This document shows, piece after piece, positions 6,208-11,670 of a stretch of DNA of 20,150 nt (within the stretch, counting starts at the first letter, position 1; every line of letters begins with the position of its first letter). The DNA comes from Candidatus Pacearchaeota archaeon (GTDB lineage Archaea; Nanoarchaeota; Nanoarchaeia; Pacearchaeales; GW2011-AR1), in contig NZAS01000130.1 in the NCBI GenBank assembly GCA_002686195.1, forward strand, positions 1 to 20,150. Direction: 5' to 3'. The notes under the pieces are model-generated. The model searched no databases. It had not been told where the DNA came from and worked only from the letters and a program-made list of their open reading frames with translations. The position numbers and the translations under genes are program-made.

Positions 6208-6816
6208 CTATGCCTTATTATTGGTTAGATCTTCCATTAGTTCTTGGGTTGCATCTCGTAGTTCTGGTGAACCGTGTGTTTTCACCAAAGATGAAATTTC
6301 TGCAATTGCTTTGCTATGTTCTTCCAGTAGTTTGTCGTGTTGTTGATCTCGGATTAGGTTTTTCTCTAATTCAACGTCTTGTTCTACATCACGCATTTTA
6401 TTTTGGGCAATTTTTTTATCTTGATTTTCATCAATCGAAAGCAATTCTTTCAGTCTCCTACCCTGTTCTGCTTCAGAATCATAGTGTATTTTATCACTAA
6501 CCATCTTTTCCAATTTCATCTCAAAAATGGATTCGTTGGGTACAAATCTCCAGATATATCCACGACCATTTACTATTCCAAATACGGTAGAGGATAAACC
6601 AATTTTGACAATAACTGCTGGTTCATCTTCCAACCAAACTTCATCACCCTCTTGGAAATGTGGGTCTAACTTGAATTTCAACCCTTTGGAAATTTGTAGG
6701 GCATAATCTTTGAACCACATGAACATAACTACCGATAGCATAATTCCCAGCCATGGTAGAATTAGGTCTGTGAGTTCTGGAATCTTATTAAGGAGTTCTT
6801 GATCCATGTTATCCAT
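6208..6816 (-). CDS. Membrane protein with MscS-like beta domain and C-terminal coiled coil, 202 aa
   Basis: One strong transmembrane helix lies at about residues 14-35 (LTDLILPWLGIMLSVVMFMW). It runs into FKDYALQISKGLKF and a beta-rich segment at about 50-97: DPHFQEGDEVWLEDEPAVIV, KIGLSSTVFG, then GRGYIWRFVPNES. This order (hydrophobic helix, amphipathic helix, F..GDEV, V..IG..ST.....G....VPNE) is the pattern of the MscS mechanosensitive-channel core and its SM-like beta domain. Residues 110-180 are charged and helical, probably coiled coil. Full MscS has three membrane helices per subunit; here I see one. I recall unnamed homologues in marine T4-like phages between gp26 and the large tail protein. 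Role unknown: an inner-membrane or virion injection factor is possible. The start has no Shine-Dalgarno; see the late-promoter-like box immediately upstream. Confidence 0.75.
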   Translation of the reverse strand: MDNMDQELLNKIPELTDLILPWLGIMLSVVMFMWFKDYALQISKGLKFKLDPHFQEGDEVWLEDEPAVIVKIGLSSTVFGIVNGRGYIWRFVPNESIFEMKLEKMVSDKIHYDSEAEQGRRLKELLSIDENQDKKIAQNKMRDVEQDVELEKNLIRDQQHDKLLEEHSKAIAEISSLVKTHGSPELRDATQELMEDLTNNKA

Positions 6817-6820
6817 CGTT

Positions 6821-7027
6821 TTATTTAAATTGGGTCAACCAATGACCAAAATTATAGACATCATGTATCATAACGGGGATGGTTGGGAAATCTTTCCATT
6901 TAGGATTCATGGAATCAATTCCCCATGCGGTTTCGAGTCGCCATAGTAACCATGTTTTGGGTGGGATGGGCAAGAATGGAAATTTGTACCACCATCCTTT
7001 GCGTTTGACTAACCATCCGTATTGCAA
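6821..7027 (-). CDS. Small conserved-looking protein, 68 aa, probable TTG start
   Basis: The protein reads GWLVKRKGWWYKFPFLPIPP near its N-terminus, then KTWLLWRLETAWGIDSMNPK and ends YNFGHWLTQFK. It is rich in Trp, Lys and Pro, with no membrane helix. I recall similar short proteins in marine T4-like phages near gp26, without a known role. There is no ATG at the N-terminus: TTG at 7027 is the most likely start and the frame stays open upstream, so the true start is uncertain. No Shine-Dalgarno is visible. The start is 8 nt after the stop of the preceding small ORF, so translation may be coupled. Its last codon and stop (AAA TAA) overlap the box before the next gene. Confidence 0.65.
   Translation of the reverse strand: MQYGWLVKRKGWWYKFPFLPIPPKTWLLWRLETAWGIDSMNPKWKDFPTIPVMIHDVYNFGHWLTQFK
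6822..6829 (-). promoter_or_regulatory. Late-promoter-like box TTTAAATA before the MscS-like gene
   Basis: On the minus strand TTTAAATA (6829 to 6822) differs by one base from the T4 late consensus TATAAATA. It ends 5 nt before the ATG at 6816, the same spacing as at the gp4 and gp2-like starts. It overlaps the AAA TAA end of the preceding gene, which may explain the sequence by itself. Confidence 0.35.
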
Positions 7028-7035
7028 TAATCTGA

Positions 7036-7245
7036 TTAAGATTTTGATTTTCTTTGTTGAGCCTTTATTCTTTCGTTTTCCTCTTTGATAAAATCTGATA
7101 ATAGGGTAACGTATATTTCTCTTTCAAATGGTAGCATATTCTCTAAGTCGTGTAAAGTATAATTGTGATGTTGCATCATTGCGAAATTAGTTAGGTACAT
7201 GCTTTCTAGGTTTTCATGTCCTAACCCTATGCGAAAAAATTTTGC
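7036..7245 (-). CDS. Small ORF after gp26, probably expressed as a -1 frameshift fusion
   Basis: On the minus strand a frame in the -1 phase relative to gp26 runs from the slippery site through the gp26 stop to TAA at 7036. The first ATG (7200) would give 54 aa: MYLTNFAMMQHHNYTLHDLE, then NMLPFEREIYVTLLSDFIKE and a basic tail. The 11 codons before that ATG (RIGLGHENLES) also read as ordinary helix, and no Shine-Dalgarno precedes the ATG. I recall a HxxYxLxELExMLPFEREIY-type domain in tail-assembly proteins next to gp26/gp51 in T4-like phages, though I cannot verify it here. The simplest reading is that this is the extension of a gp26 fusion of about 298 aa (233 + 11 + 54), comparable with the T part of lambda gpGT. 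Independent translation from 7200 remains possible. Confidence 0.7.
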   Translation of the reverse strand, partial: AKFFRIGLGHENLESMYLTNFAMMQHHNYTLHDLENMLPFEREIYVTLLSDFIKEENERIKAQQRKSKS

Positions 7246-7931
7246 AATCCCTCCAACACCAATGGTTCGTCATAATCACATTTACTACAATCATAATCTA
7301 CAGTATGCGACAGTTTGGGCATGGTATCAAAGAATTCTTGTATCTGCTGAAACTGTTGTTGTGTTAGGTTATTTATGAAGTCGGCAATCTCATCGTTGGT
7401 ATAATCCTTGCTATCGTATATTTCTTCACCTTGATAGATGGAATCTATACAAGAACTAACCACATTGAATACGGTATCAACATCGGCACTTTCTAAATCA
7501 CTCATATTTATGGAATCGAGTTGTGGGTATTTCATTATCAGTCCAATTTCATCAGTTAGTTCTACCTTGTTGGTGTGGTTGTTATCAGTTGTCACTTCAA
7601 CTTCAGATAGATCTATTTCGATCTTATTTACTACTTCACAGGTTGGGCATTGAAACCCAACTTCAGAGATTTCATTTACCGATTTAGATCTCAGTTTCAG
7701 AAATATATATTCGACATCGAATAGTGGCATGTTGTCGGTGTTGTAATCATCCTGTATACAGTTGCTGATGATTTGTTTCATTGCACGAACCATTTCTGCT
7801 GGTTCACCACCTTCATTTGCCATCAAAAGGATTTTTTCTTCTTTGACCAAAAATGGTCTGTATTGAATCGTTTGTCCAGTTGATGGTATTGTCAATTCAT
7901 AGTGGGGTGCATGTATTATGGGTAAAGGCAT
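7227..7931 (-). CDS. 26: gp26-like baseplate hub assembly protein / tail chaperone, 234 aa
   Basis: T4 gp26 is needed to assemble the baseplate hub. The N-terminus (MPLPIIHAPHYELTIPSTGQ, then TIQYRPFLVKEEKILLMANE) is the conserved start of the T4 baseplate protein family, as I recall it. Two CxxC pairs, CPTC at 95-98 and CSKC at 215-218, look like a zinc ribbon or an intramolecular metal site. The central half is acidic and helical. T4 gp26 is about 205 aa. The start has a good ribosome binding site (AGGAG). The gene ends in a slippery run followed by GCA TAG, with a second ORF in the -1 frame directly after it. Confidence 0.8.
   Translation of the reverse strand: MPLPIIHAPHYELTIPSTGQTIQYRPFLVKEEKILLMANEGGEPAEMVRAMKQIISNCIQDDYNTDNMPLFDVEYIFLKLRSKSVNEISEVGFQCPTCEVVNKIEIDLSEVEVTTDNNHTNKVELTDEIGLIMKYPQLDSINMSDLESADVDTVFNVVSSCIDSIYQGEEIYDSKDYTNDEIADFINNLTQQQFQQIQEFFDTMPKLSHTVDYDCSKCDYDEPLVLEGLQNFFA
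7233..7253 (-). promoter_or_regulatory. Probable programmed -1 frameshift signal
   Basis: Read on the minus strand, the end of gp26 is GAG GGA TTG CAA AAT TTT TTC GCA TAG. It holds two overlapping X XXY YYZ heptamers in the correct frame: A AAT TTT (7242 to 7236) and T TTT TTC (7239 to 7233). A purine-rich, Shine-Dalgarno-like GAGGGA (7253 to 7248) lies 5 and 8 nt upstream of them, as in the E. coli dnaX signal. The zero-frame stop follows one codon after the slip site. A downstream stem is weak at best (TAGG/CCTA around 7225-7208). Confidence 0.75.
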
Positions 7932-7949
7932 AATTTACTTCTCCTGATT

Positions 7950-8834
7950 TTAGTCACTTGGTGGTTTTGGAACTTTTATTGGTTTTGCTGTCGTTCTAAA
8001 TGCTGGTCTTGTGGATTCCTCTGCTTTTACCGTACTTTCGTAGTTCGGTCTTACAAATTCTTCTGCTTTCACAGGTTCTGTCCAATCTGGTCGTGCTGGA
8101 ATTCCTATTTCTGCCTTTTCTGCTCCAACTGTAGTTGATGAATCTGGTCTGCTTCTACTTTCTGCTTTACTAGAATCCAGTTCATATTTGTCATCCTTTG
8201 GCCATTTTGCTACATATTCTGGTATTGGGTTGTTGGTATTTTCCCCAGATTTAGAATTCCGATACCATTTATCATATGAGAATGTCACTTCAAAGGTCAT
8301 CAATTCTTCTGAATCATGTGAAAATTCCATTGCACCTATTCCAATGGGGTATGATCTATCAAATTGGTACTGTACCAACCTTGCTGGACTCCCCCTTTGG
8401 TCTGATAACACTGATAGTGTTAGTGGAACACCATATCCATCATCTCCATCTGAGAATCCAATTAACATATTGCCGTTGCTTACTACAGTGGAAATCCAAT
8501 CTTCAAAAAAGAGTCTTTCGGGTAAGTGTGGAAAGTTTTTTCCTTTGGTTGCTAGTATGGTGACTGTAAGATCCTCATAGACATCCATATATGGGTATTT
8601 TTGTTCGGGGCCAGCAGCTCCAACTTCACTGGTACTAATTGTCTTGGATGGTAGGTTTGCAGATCTGGCAGTGAATTGTAAACCTCTTATTACATTTTTA
8701 TAAGAGGGATCTGGATTTTTTAACATGGAGTTGGGAAGTGCTGGTATCTCAACTAAAAATCGGTTTAGGTGTGCAACACCACCTTGACTGCTTAAGTAAC
8801 CTGTGAAACCATTGAGTGTTTGATTGATATTCAT
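7950..8834 (-). CDS. gp19/gp54-superfamily tail tube or tube-initiator protein with repetitive tail, 294 aa
   Basis: The core (about residues 20-190) has the fold pattern of the T4 tube protein gp19 and its relatives gp54 and gp48: NRFLVEIPALPN, LQFTARSANLPSKTISTSEV, KYPYMDVYEDLTVTILATKG, ERLFFEDWISTVVS, SVLSDQRGSPARLVQYQFDR, SYPIGIGAMEFSHDSEELMT and FEVTFSYDKWYR. With gp48 present elsewhere, gp54 (320 aa in T4, the base on which the tube starts) is the best guess; the tube protein itself is the alternative. Residues 222-294 are an odd Pro/Glu/Lys/Arg tail with repeats of the form KAEE..RP. I chose ATG 8834 (upstream GAGGG), not the non-ATG extension to 8861. The start overlaps the stop of the preceding gene (ATGA). 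Confidence 0.75.
   Translation of the reverse strand: MNINQTLNGFTGYLSSQGGVAHLNRFLVEIPALPNSMLKNPDPSYKNVIRGLQFTARSANLPSKTISTSEVGAAGPEQKYPYMDVYEDLTVTILATKGKNFPHLPERLFFEDWISTVVSNGNMLIGFSDGDDGYGVPLTLSVLSDQRGSPARLVQYQFDRSYPIGIGAMEFSHDSEELMTFEVTFSYDKWYRNSKSGENTNNPIPEYVAKWPKDDKYELDSSKAESRSRPDSSTTVGAEKAEIGIPARPDWTEPVKAEEFVRPNYESTVKAEESTRPAFRTTAKPIKVPKPPSD
7956..8168 (-). repeat. Degenerate tandem protein repeat at the 3' end of the tube-protein gene
   Basis: The encoded C-terminus contains successive units such as EPVKAEEFVRPNYEST and STVKAEESTRPAFRTT, with weaker earlier units (VGAEKAEIGIPARPDW and KAESRSRPDSSTT). The period is about 14-20 residues. The units alternate Lys/Glu patches with Arg-Pro, so the tail is probably disordered. 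Tube and tube-initiator proteins of T4 do not carry such a tail. Confidence 0.6.
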
Positions 8835-9388
8835 GTTAGTAATTCCCTCGATAATTTCCAAACTGCTTTTTTGTTTTTCTTAACAAACCGTTCTACTGGC
8901 AAGAATATTGCTGTTTCCCATTCATCTGGTTTGATGTTTAGGAATTGACTCTGTACATGAGTTGCCAAATATCGTTTCAGTGTTGGTTTGAAATATCTAT
9001 GTTTCTTGGTGGAGTTCAACATGTCGTATGTGACCATCATTCGGGTATTGTCATTCATAGTTTTGTTATTAGTAATTTTCATTAAACCTTCTAATAGATT
9101 CAATCGGAGTTTGGGAGCAAGGTAGTGCATATTCAAACCGAGAAATCCATCGGAATACTTTTCGATGGGGATGACTAACGGAAAGGTATCGTAGTAGGGC
9201 AACTTTGTTTTGTGTTTGGGGTTGTAGAAGAACATGTACATTTTCCCCATTTGCATGGCATTGCTTTTGTTGTCGGTATCACTCATTAATTTTGCTGGTG
9301 AAATATTGCTCAGTTTGGCCGCATTCTGCCTTAACCATGTGATTGCATTTTGTCCAGTTTGTTTTAGATTGTCGAATATAGTTGCCAT
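8831..9388 (-). CDS. Virion-assembly protein, possibly gp2-like DNA end protector, 185 aa
   Basis: The conserved core is MGKMYMFFYNPKHKTKLPYY, DTFPLVIPIEKYSDGFLGLN and MHYLAPKLRLNLLEGLMKIT, then RYLATHVQSQFLNIKPDEWE and LPVERFVKK. I recall this YDPK.K..LPYYD.FPL...GF.GLN.HYL pattern in marine T4-like phages, where it has been labelled DNA end protector (gp2). In T4, genes 2 and 4 are adjacent, as here (4 nt apart), which supports the label. T4 gp2 protects packaged DNA ends from host RecBCD and is longer (274 aa). I cannot align it to T4 gp2 from memory, so the function is tentative. The basic N-terminal 40 residues fit DNA or capsid contact. No Shine-Dalgarno precedes the start. Confidence 0.5.
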   Translation of the reverse strand: MATIFDNLKQTGQNAITWLRQNAAKLSNISPAKLMSDTDNKSNAMQMGKMYMFFYNPKHKTKLPYYDTFPLVIPIEKYSDGFLGLNMHYLAPKLRLNLLEGLMKITNNKTMNDNTRMMVTYDMLNSTKKHRYFKPTLKRYLATHVQSQFLNIKPDEWETAIFLPVERFVKKNKKAVWKLSRELLT

Positions 9389-9392
9389 ATGG

Positions 9393-9833
9393 TTATTTAT
9401 GTCCTATCTTGAGTTCCTTTTCGGTTACTATCTTAAATTCCCATTTCCGTTTTTTACAGTATCGTGTTGCCGCTTCCCATTTTGCCTGATTCTTAGTCCA
9501 TGTAAATTGTTCGTATAAATAGTTACGTCTACTTTTGCCTTTTTTCGGTGGTTTGGTTTGACGTTTTGGTTTCACTTCAATAATGAACTCCTTTATGTTC
9601 CCATCCGTTTGTTTAACTTTCATATAGAAGTCTGGATAATATCTGTGCCATTTTCTGTCAGTAGGGCAAAAGTATTTGATGACAGGATTTTCACTGCACC
9701 AGTTTAGTACATTTGTATTTCGGTCACAGTACACCATGAAATCCTTTTCCCATGAAGAACGATATATTACTTTATTAGGATTTCCGATGTACTTATTTTT
9801 GTTTACAACTGGGTAGTTTCCACTATATGCCAT
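9393..9833 (-). CDS. 4: gp4-like head completion protein, 146 aa
   Basis: In T4, gp4 (also called gp50) acts after DNA packaging, closing the head for tail joining. The N-terminus (MAYSGNYPVVNKNKYIGNPN, then KVIYRSSWEKDFMVYCD) parallels T4 gp4 (MAYSGKW..KN..KYRGDP..I.YRS.WE). A PD-(D/E)XK-nuclease-like core follows: SSWE near residues 27-30, YYPDFYM near 66, and EFIIEVKPKRQTKPPKK, then NQAKWEAATRYCKKRKWEFK. T4 gp4 has 150 aa. The MAYSG match fixes the start at 9833. There is no Shine-Dalgarno, and a TATAAATA box ends 5 nt upstream. It is the first gene of the leftward block and its stop (AAA TAA) overlaps the box before the next gene. Confidence 0.9.
   Translation of the reverse strand: MAYSGNYPVVNKNKYIGNPNKVIYRSSWEKDFMVYCDRNTNVLNWCSENPVIKYFCPTDRKWHRYYPDFYMKVKQTDGNIKEFIIEVKPKRQTKPPKKGKSRRNYLYEQFTWTKNQAKWEAATRYCKKRKWEFKIVTEKELKIGHK
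9394..9401 (-). promoter_or_regulatory. Late-promoter-like box CATAAATA before the gp2-like gene
   Basis: CATAAATA on the minus strand (9401 to 9394) fits the NATAAATA form I recall for late promoters of marine T4-like phages. It ends 5 nt before the ATG at 9388 and overlaps the last two codons and stop of gp4. No Shine-Dalgarno lies at usable distance. Confidence 0.45.
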
Positions 9834-9838
9834 AACAT

Positions 9839-9846
9839 TATTTATA
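9839..9846 (-). promoter_or_regulatory. T4-type late promoter for the leftward block
   Basis: TATAAATA on the minus strand (9846 to 9839) is an exact match to the T4 late promoter box. With T4 geometry (box at -13 to -6) transcription would start at 9833, which is the A of the gp4 ATG. Confidence 0.8.
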
Positions 9847-9859
9847 AGTTTGCGATACT

Positions 9860-9867
9860 TATAAATA
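9860..9867 (+). promoter_or_regulatory. T4-type late promoter for the rightward tail block
   Basis: TATAAATA at 9860-9867 matches the T4 late box exactly. The predicted start is about 9873, giving a 15-nt leader that carries AGGGAG (9874-9879) ahead of the gp48 ATG at 9888. Apart from one box inside gp25, I see no other late promoter for the roughly 10-kb rightward block. Confidence 0.85.
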
Positions 9868-9887
9868 GAATACAGGGAGATTCTACA

Positions 9888-10868
9888 ATGAACATAGGAA
9901 AATTTTTAACTGATGCATTCGATGCTGGTGTTAGTGCAGTCACAGAAACAGGCCAAGATCTAATGGAAGCATCCCAGCCAGGATCTGCCATGACAGATCC
10001 AGATAGGGAGGGTTATCCACGTCTGGGGTCAAACCAAAACCCATCAACCCTACAGGGTTCTCATAATTACCCAAGCGGTATTACTGGAGATCCTTTAGGT
10101 TTTATTAATTATATGCCTTATGAACATGGGCAATCACAATCGGGATCAAAAACAGATGGAACTTCTACCTATAATGCTGGTGAAGTGGGAGAAGGCCCCC
10201 TACAAGTAAACATACATATGCCATCAGAAATGCAGGATGATATTACGGCAAAGTGGGATGCGGAAGAAGATATTTTTGCAAAGGCATCACAGTTGGGAGT
10301 CGCAGAATCGGCAATGGGATCTATGAAGAAAATGGCAAAGGATAAGTTAATGGGTGCTGGTGCTGGATTGATGGAAGCAGCCACTTTTGGTGGAATTGAT
10401 GCTGACACTGCAAAAAAATCAGTGGATAGGAGATTGGGTCATGCGGTAAGACCTTTTGAGTCGCAGTTTTTTGGTGGTGTTGATTATCGAACTTTCAGTT
10501 TTTCACATAAACTGATTGCGTTTGAACGGTCTGATACTATTACTATCAATAAGATCATCAAGACTTTTAGGTATCATTCTTCGCCTGGTTTGGCATTGGA
10601 TGGGTTGGCATACAAGTATCCATCATCTTGGAGAATCAGATTTTTTCATGCAGATCCTAATACACCAGCAAATGTAAAAGAATCTTTATGGTTGCCGACA
10701 ATAAAAAGATGCGTACTAACTAAAGTTGGGGTAAACCATTTCAATTCAGATACACCTACATATCATGATAACTTTGCACCAGTTGATATTGAGTTGTCAT
10801 TGGAATTTCAAGAAGCAGAATTTGTTACAAAAGAAAGTATCTTAAAAGAGACACAACCAGTGTGGTAG
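9888..10868 (+). CDS. 48: gp48-like baseplate tail-tube cap protein, 326 aa
   Basis: T4 gp48 sits on the baseplate hub and, with gp54, starts tail tube polymerisation. The C-terminal half carries the family pattern: GHAVRPFESQFFGGVDYRTF, SFSHKLIAFERSDTITINKI, IKTFRYHSSPGLALDGLAYK, YPSSWRIRFFHADPN, LWLPTIKRCVLTKVGVNHFN, and a final IELSLEFQEAEFVTKE. An earlier segment VNIHMPSEMQDDITAKWDAE matches the usual I.LPIP..IQD....W motif. The N-terminal 80 residues are Gly/Pro/Asn-rich. T4 gp48 has 364 aa. Leader and ribosome binding site are described with the promoter. Gp53 follows after 19 nt. Confidence 0.85.
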   Translation: MNIGKFLTDAFDAGVSAVTETGQDLMEASQPGSAMTDPDREGYPRLGSNQNPSTLQGSHNYPSGITGDPLGFINYMPYEHGQSQSGSKTDGTSTYNAGEVGEGPLQVNIHMPSEMQDDITAKWDAEEDIFAKASQLGVAESAMGSMKKMAKDKLMGAGAGLMEAATFGGIDADTAKKSVDRRLGHAVRPFESQFFGGVDYRTFSFSHKLIAFERSDTITINKIIKTFRYHSSPGLALDGLAYKYPSSWRIRFFHADPNTPANVKESLWLPTIKRCVLTKVGVNHFNSDTPTYHDNFAPVDIELSLEFQEAEFVTKESILKETQPVW

Positions 10869-10887
10869 ATTACTATTAGGAGAAATC

Positions 10888-11670
10888 ATGGCAATAGACT
10901 ATTTTGATACATTTCCAAGAGTTGATTATGACATGGGTAAAGATAATAAAACCAGATCGGTAACTAACCTTCTGAAACGGATTGGTATTAGAGGTGACTT
11001 CAAAAATCTGCTACCAACCTATTACAAATCCATACTGTCTGCCAGTGAAAGACCAGAACTATCGGCATATACCACTTATGGTGATATATTTTCACATTGG
11101 GTGTTGTTACACATGAATACCGTTACCGATCCATATCACGATTGGGTGATGGAAGAAACGGTGTTGAATGAGTTCGTGGATTTGAAATATCCAGATAGCA
11201 GTTTACTATTGGAATCAACTCATCATTCTGATACCACATATGGTGCAGTTGATCCATCAACAAAAAGATTTTTCGTCAAGGGTGAAGTTATAAAGGAATA
11301 TCAGGCAGATGATACATTATTGAATGGTGTTGGAACTGTTGTAGATTTTGATGCTACCCTAATCCAAATAACCTATAAATTAACCAGTGGTAGTTTTGAT
11401 GATGCAGATCAATATTCTGGTTCTTATGTCAAAGGTGATGATAGTGGTGCAGTAGGAAAACTTGCAGGGGTTACTACCGAAAGACTTGGTGTGCATCATT
11501 ATGAAAGTGCAGATGGTATAGAGGTCGGTAGATCGCATAATGGTGCATTGGCAATAACTAATGAAACTTTTGAAAACAATGAGAACGAAAAGAAACGTGA
11601 GATCATGATATTACAAGGGAATTATTTACAGCAATTTGAACAAAATTTCGAGGATATGATGAATGCGTAG
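10888..11670 (+). CDS. 53: gp53-like baseplate wedge protein, 260 aa
   Basis: Gp53 joins wedges around the hub in T4. The N-terminal part (MAIDYFDTFPRVDYDMG, then TYGDIFSHWVLLHMNTVTDP and YHDWVMEETVLNEFVD) matches T4 gp53 (FFDPIEY ... NPQLYWVLLMCNDNYDPYYGW). The C-terminal REIMILQGNYLQQFEQNFED corresponds to the T4 REIKII end. Residues about 125-210 are a Gly/Asp-rich insertion (beta-like, SGSFDDADQYSGSYVKGDDS) absent from T4 gp53 (196 aa), as I recall it. Ribosome binding site AGGAG. The stop overlaps the next start by 8 nt. Confidence 0.85.
   Translation: MAIDYFDTFPRVDYDMGKDNKTRSVTNLLKRIGIRGDFKNLLPTYYKSILSASERPELSAYTTYGDIFSHWVLLHMNTVTDPYHDWVMEETVLNEFVDLKYPDSSLLLESTHHSDTTYGAVDPSTKRFFVKGEVIKEYQADDTLLNGVGTVVDFDATLIQITYKLTSGSFDDADQYSGSYVKGDDSGAVGKLAGVTTERLGVHHYESADGIEVGRSHNGALAITNETFENNENEKKREIMILQGNYLQQFEQNFEDMMNA

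Larger units (their letters stand above)
9839..9867. repeat. Perfect 10-bp inverted repeat formed by divergent late promoters
   Basis: TATTTATAAG (9839-9848), a 9-bp centre TTTGCGATA, then CTTATAAATA (9858-9867). Each arm is a late-promoter box preceded by CT, pointing outward. It lies in the only divergent gap of the window (9834-9887). Confidence 0.9.

Noticed and set aside
7208..7226. A stimulatory pseudoknot after the gp26 slippery site.
   Set aside because: I find only a 4-bp TAGG/CCTA stem; it is too weak to claim. The upstream GAGGGA is the better stimulator candidate.
8834..8861. Extending the tube-protein start upstream to 8861.
   Set aside because: The extension has no ATG and deep overlap with the previous gene; ATG 8834 has GAGGG at fair spacing and an ATGA overlap.
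9514..9521. TATAAATA on the + strand inside gp4.
   Set aside because: It is an exact late-box match but points antisense within gp4, about 370 bp before gp48, which already has a well-placed box. One chance match is expected at this AT content; antisense transcription is possible but unsupported.
9839..9867. The palindrome at the divergent gap as a terminator or attachment site.
   Set aside because: Both arms are exact late-promoter boxes facing outward, with no T run and no mobile-element genes nearby. Promoters explain it fully.
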